Assembly: GCA_030544185.1 (NCBI GenBank) | Contig: JAUNRO010000135.1 | Coordinates: forward strand, 1-7,086 | DNA length: 7,086 nt | Direction: 5' to 3' | Source: Propionibacteriaceae bacterium | GTDB taxonomy: Bacteria > Actinomycetota > Actinomycetes > Propionibacteriales > Propionibacteriaceae | Shown here: positions 5,551 to 7,086 of the stretch, one piece after another | Numbering within the stretch: position 1 is the first letter of the stretch | Layout: every line of letters starts with the position of its first letter | The notes under the pieces: generated by a model | The model's input: the letters and a program-made list of their open reading frames with translations, nothing else | Told to the model about the DNA's origin: nothing | Database searches by the model: none | Position numbers and translations under genes: made by a program

Positions 5551-6921
5551 ATGACCGACATCGAGACAGCTGCACCCAACGACCACGAGCCGGCGATCAT
5601 CAAGCCGGTCATCGCTGTCGTCGGGCGCCCCAACGTCGGCAAGTCGACCCTGGTGAACCGCATCATCGGCCGCCAGGAGGCAGTCGTGCAGGACGTGCCG
5701 GGGGTCACCCGGGACCGGGTGTCCTATGACGCCAACTGGAACGGGCGCGAGTTCGTGCTCGTGGACACCGGCGGCGGGGGGTGCGACGCCCCCGGCAAGG
5801 CCGCGCCCATAGCCGACAAGGCCCAGCACGCCCAAGACCCCCCCCCCGCGGGGCTGTTCGTCGTCGACGCGACCGTCGGGACCGTCGACGAGGATGAGGC
5901 CGTCGTCCGGGTGCTGCGCCGGTCGAAGAAGCCGGTCGTGCTCGCCGCCAACAAAGTCGACGACCAGCGCACCGAGGCCGAGGCCGCGGCCATGTGGAAC
6001 CTCGGGCTCGGCCAGCCGTGGCCGGTGTCGGCGCTGCACGGGCGGGGGACCGGTGACCTGCTGGACGCCGTGCTCGATGCGTTGCCGGAGGCCCCGCGGG
6101 AGTCGTTCGAGGCGGAACCCGGCGGACCGCGCCGCGTGGCGCTGGTGGGCAAGCCGAACGTGGGCAAGTCCTCGCTGCTGAACAAGCTCGCCGGGCAGCA
6201 GCGCTCGGTCGTGGACAGCGTGGCCGGGACGACCGTCGACCCCGTGGACGAGCTCGTCGAGGTCGACGGCACGGTCTATCGGTTCATCGACACCGCGGGC
6301 ATCCGGCGGCGGGTGAAGGAGGCGTCGGGGCATGAATACTATGCATCGCTGCGCACCCACCGCGCGATCGAGCGGGCGGAGTGCTGTGTGGTGCTGATCG
6401 AGGCGCCGGAGCAGGTCACCGAACAGGACCTGCGGATCCTGTCGATGGTCGAGGAGGCCGGACGGGCGCTGGTCATCGTTTTCAACAAGTGGGATCTGAT
6501 GGACGACGAGCGGCGCTACTACCTCGAGAAGGAGATCGACCGCGAGCTCTATGGCTTCACCTGGGCGGCCAAGATGAACATCTCCGCCCAGACCGGGCGC
6601 GGAGTCCAGAAGCTGGGGCCGGTCATCGAGCAGGCACTGGCGGGCTGGGAGGCCCGGATCTCCACCGGCAAGCTCAACGCCTTCCTGGGGCGCATCGTCG
6701 CCGCCCACCCGCACCCGGTGCGCGGCGGCAAACAGCCCCGGATCCTGTTCGGCACCCAGGCCCAGAACCGGCCGCCGACGTTCGTGCTGTTCACCTCGGG
6801 CAAGCTCGACGACGGCTATGTGCGGTTCGTCGAACGGCGCCTGCGTGAGGAGTTCGAGTTCACCGGGACACCGGTGCACGTCGAGGTCCGCGCCAGGGAG
6901 AAGCGCAAGAATCGCTCCTGA
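5551..6921 (+). CDS. der: Ribosome-assembly GTPase Der (EngA), with an aberrant block in GTPase domain 1
   Basis: Der has two consecutive GTPase domains and a C-terminal KH-like domain and acts in assembly of the 50S ribosomal subunit. The 456-residue length is normal. Domain 1: G1 GRPNVGKST (25-33), switch I GVTRD, G3 DTGG (72-75), G4 NKVD and G5-like SALHGRG. Domain 2: G1 GKPNVGKSS (200-208), [10 protein letters not shown]3 DTAG, G4 NKWD and SAQTGRG. The KH-like part follows ([19 protein letters not shown] ... [11 protein letters not shown]) and a basic tail ends in EKRKNRS. Start ATG 5551 has a modest AAGGG 5 nt upstream and lies 43 nt after plsC. Residues 76-101 are odd: the usual WE..A.G helix is replaced by Gly/Pro-rich sequence including Pro97-99, coded by a run of ten C, and includes the rare codons ATA and CAA. 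Length and frame are unchanged, which suggests either miscalled bases or a locally degraded gene. Confidence 0.93.
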   Translation: MTDIETAAPNDHEPAIIKPVIAVVGRPNVGKSTLVNRIIGRQEAVVQDVPGVTRDRVSYDANWNGREFVLVDTGGGGCDAPGKAAPIADKAQHAQDPPPAGLFVVDATVGTVDEDEAVVRVLRRSKKPVVLAANKVDDQRTEAEAAAMWNLGLGQPWPVSALHGRGTGDLLDAVLDALPEAPRESFEAEPGGPRRVALVGKPNVGKSSLLNKLAGQQRSVVDSVAGTTVDPVDELVEVDGTVYRFIDTAGIRRRVKEASGHEYYASLRTHRAIERAECCVVLIEAPEQVTEQDLRILSMVEEAGRALVIVFNKWDLMDDERRYYLEKEIDRELYGFTWAAKMNISAQTGRGVQKLGPVIEQALAGWEARISTGKLNAFLGRIVAAHPHPVRGGKQPRILFGTQAQNRPPTFVLFTSGKLDDGYVRFVERRLREEFEFTGTPVHVEVRAREKRKNRS

Positions 6922-6940
6922 ACCGGGCGAGCGCCCGGTT
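6921..6940 (+). terminator. Hairpin overlapping the der stop codon
   Basis: AACCGGGCG (6921-6929) and CGCCCGGTT (6932-6940) are perfect reverse complements, giving an 8-9 bp stem with a very small loop. The first base is the last base of the der TGA. No U-tract follows, as is common for actinobacterial terminators. It is the first of two tandem hairpins. Confidence 0.6.
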
Positions 6941-6943
6941 CGG

Positions 6944-6970
6944 CTGCCGCGGGCCCCGGGGCCACGGCAG
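6944..6970 (+). terminator. Second tandem GC-rich hairpin after der
   Basis: CTGCCG (6944-6949) pairs with CGGCAG (6965-6970). Inside, the 12-bp palindrome GGCCCCGGGGCC (6952-6963) can extend the stem to about 10 bp with a small internal loop. It lies 3 nt after the first hairpin and 34 nt before the next ATG. Together they are the likely end of the cmk-plsC-der transcript. Confidence 0.55.
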
Positions 6971-7004
6971 ACTGGCCGGCAAGCTTCCGACCCAGGGGCG
7001 AGTC

Positions 7005-7086
7005 ATGAGCAACCGGATCGACAACTATTTGCAGACCGCGATCGCCGACGGGCTGATCGTCGGGGGCGTCGGCGTGAGCGAACAGA
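7005..7086 (+). CDS. Start of an unidentified protein, possibly a serine hydrolase (3' partial)
   Basis: Only 27 codons are visible, beginning MSNRIDNYLQTAIADGLIVGG and continuing to the window end without a stop. AGGGG at 6994-6998 stands 6 nt before the ATG, so the start is well supported. A pattern of the type 'x-Asp-x-Tyr-Leu-x-x-Ala-x-x-Asp-Gly-Leu-Ile-x-Gly' resembles the beginning of class C beta-lactamase-like serine hydrolases, where an activator of the fold and then SxxK would follow downstream. That assignment is a guess from a short N-terminus. It lies beyond two hairpins, so it is probably a separate transcription unit. Confidence 0.6.
   Translation, partial: MSNRIDNYLQTAIADGLIVGGVGVSEQ

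Noticed and set aside
3999..5708. Long open frames on the minus strand (also 1069-2322, 2037-3401 and 5293-6879)
   Set aside because: They lie antisense to genes with clear family motifs, have Arg/Pro/Ala-rich low-complexity translations without recognisable domains, and arise because high third-position GC removes stops on the opposite strand.
5551..6921. der as a pseudogene
   Set aside because: Frame, length and all G-motifs of both GTPase domains are intact; the odd block does not break the gene.
1..7086. CRISPR array, tRNA, rRNA, insertion sequence, toxin-antitoxin pair or phage genes
   Set aside because: No regularly spaced repeats, no cloverleaf-like segment, no terminal inverted repeats with a transposase, and no matching protein signatures were seen; intergenic space is too small for most of these.

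Overview
The window is very GC-rich (about 70% by eye, with third codon positions almost always G or C). It carries seven forward-strand genes and the first codons of an eighth. Protein signatures, codon use, start signals (GTG starts, 4-nt overlaps, a promoter placed for leaderless transcription) and the gene order tyrA ... cmk-plsC-der point to a monoderm actinomycete. Propionibacteriales is my best guess, but that is inference from recalled gene order, not from a search.

Layout. (1) 2-994: the 3' part of tyrA, prephenate dehydrogenase with a C-terminal ACT domain; its N-terminal NAD-binding glycine motif lies upstream of the window. (2) 1045-3930: a compact three-gene cassette. It encodes a secreted LolA/RseB-like protein, an ABC ATPase of the NatA/BcrA type and an ABC-2 permease with six predicted membrane segments. 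The genes overlap by 4 and 14 nt, and a -10 box sits so that transcription should start at or next to the A of the first ATG. (3) 3931-4071: the only sizeable intergenic region (141 nt). It holds a -10-like hexamer, a perfect 17-bp palindrome just downstream of it, and complementary heptamers that could fold the cmk leader into a closed RNA structure ending just before the Shine-Dalgarno sequence. (4) 4072-6921: cmk (CMP kinase), plsC (1-acylglycerol-3-phosphate acyltransferase) and der (double-domain ribosome-assembly GTPase), probably one transcription unit, closed by two tandem GC-rich hairpins at 6921-6970. (5) 7005-7086: the first 27 codons of a new gene, possibly a serine hydrolase.

How they fit together. 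tyrA, cmk, plsC and der are housekeeping functions: tyrosine synthesis, pyrimidine nucleotide recycling, phospholipid synthesis and 50S ribosome assembly. The secreted-protein/ABC cassette sits between tyrA and cmk with its own promoter and looks like an export or envelope-maintenance module. A LolA-fold protein coupled to an exporter in a lineage without a classical outer membrane is its most interesting feature.

The two most unusual points at sequence level are the structured, palindromic leader of cmk, and a block of about 85 bp in der (about 5773-5856). In that block the expected residues after DTGG are replaced by Gly/Pro-rich sequence containing a run of ten C. Reading frame and length are kept, so it may be miscalled sequence rather than biology. 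I saw no mobile element, CRISPR array, tRNA or rRNA. Apart from der, the genes look intact or are cut only by the window ends.
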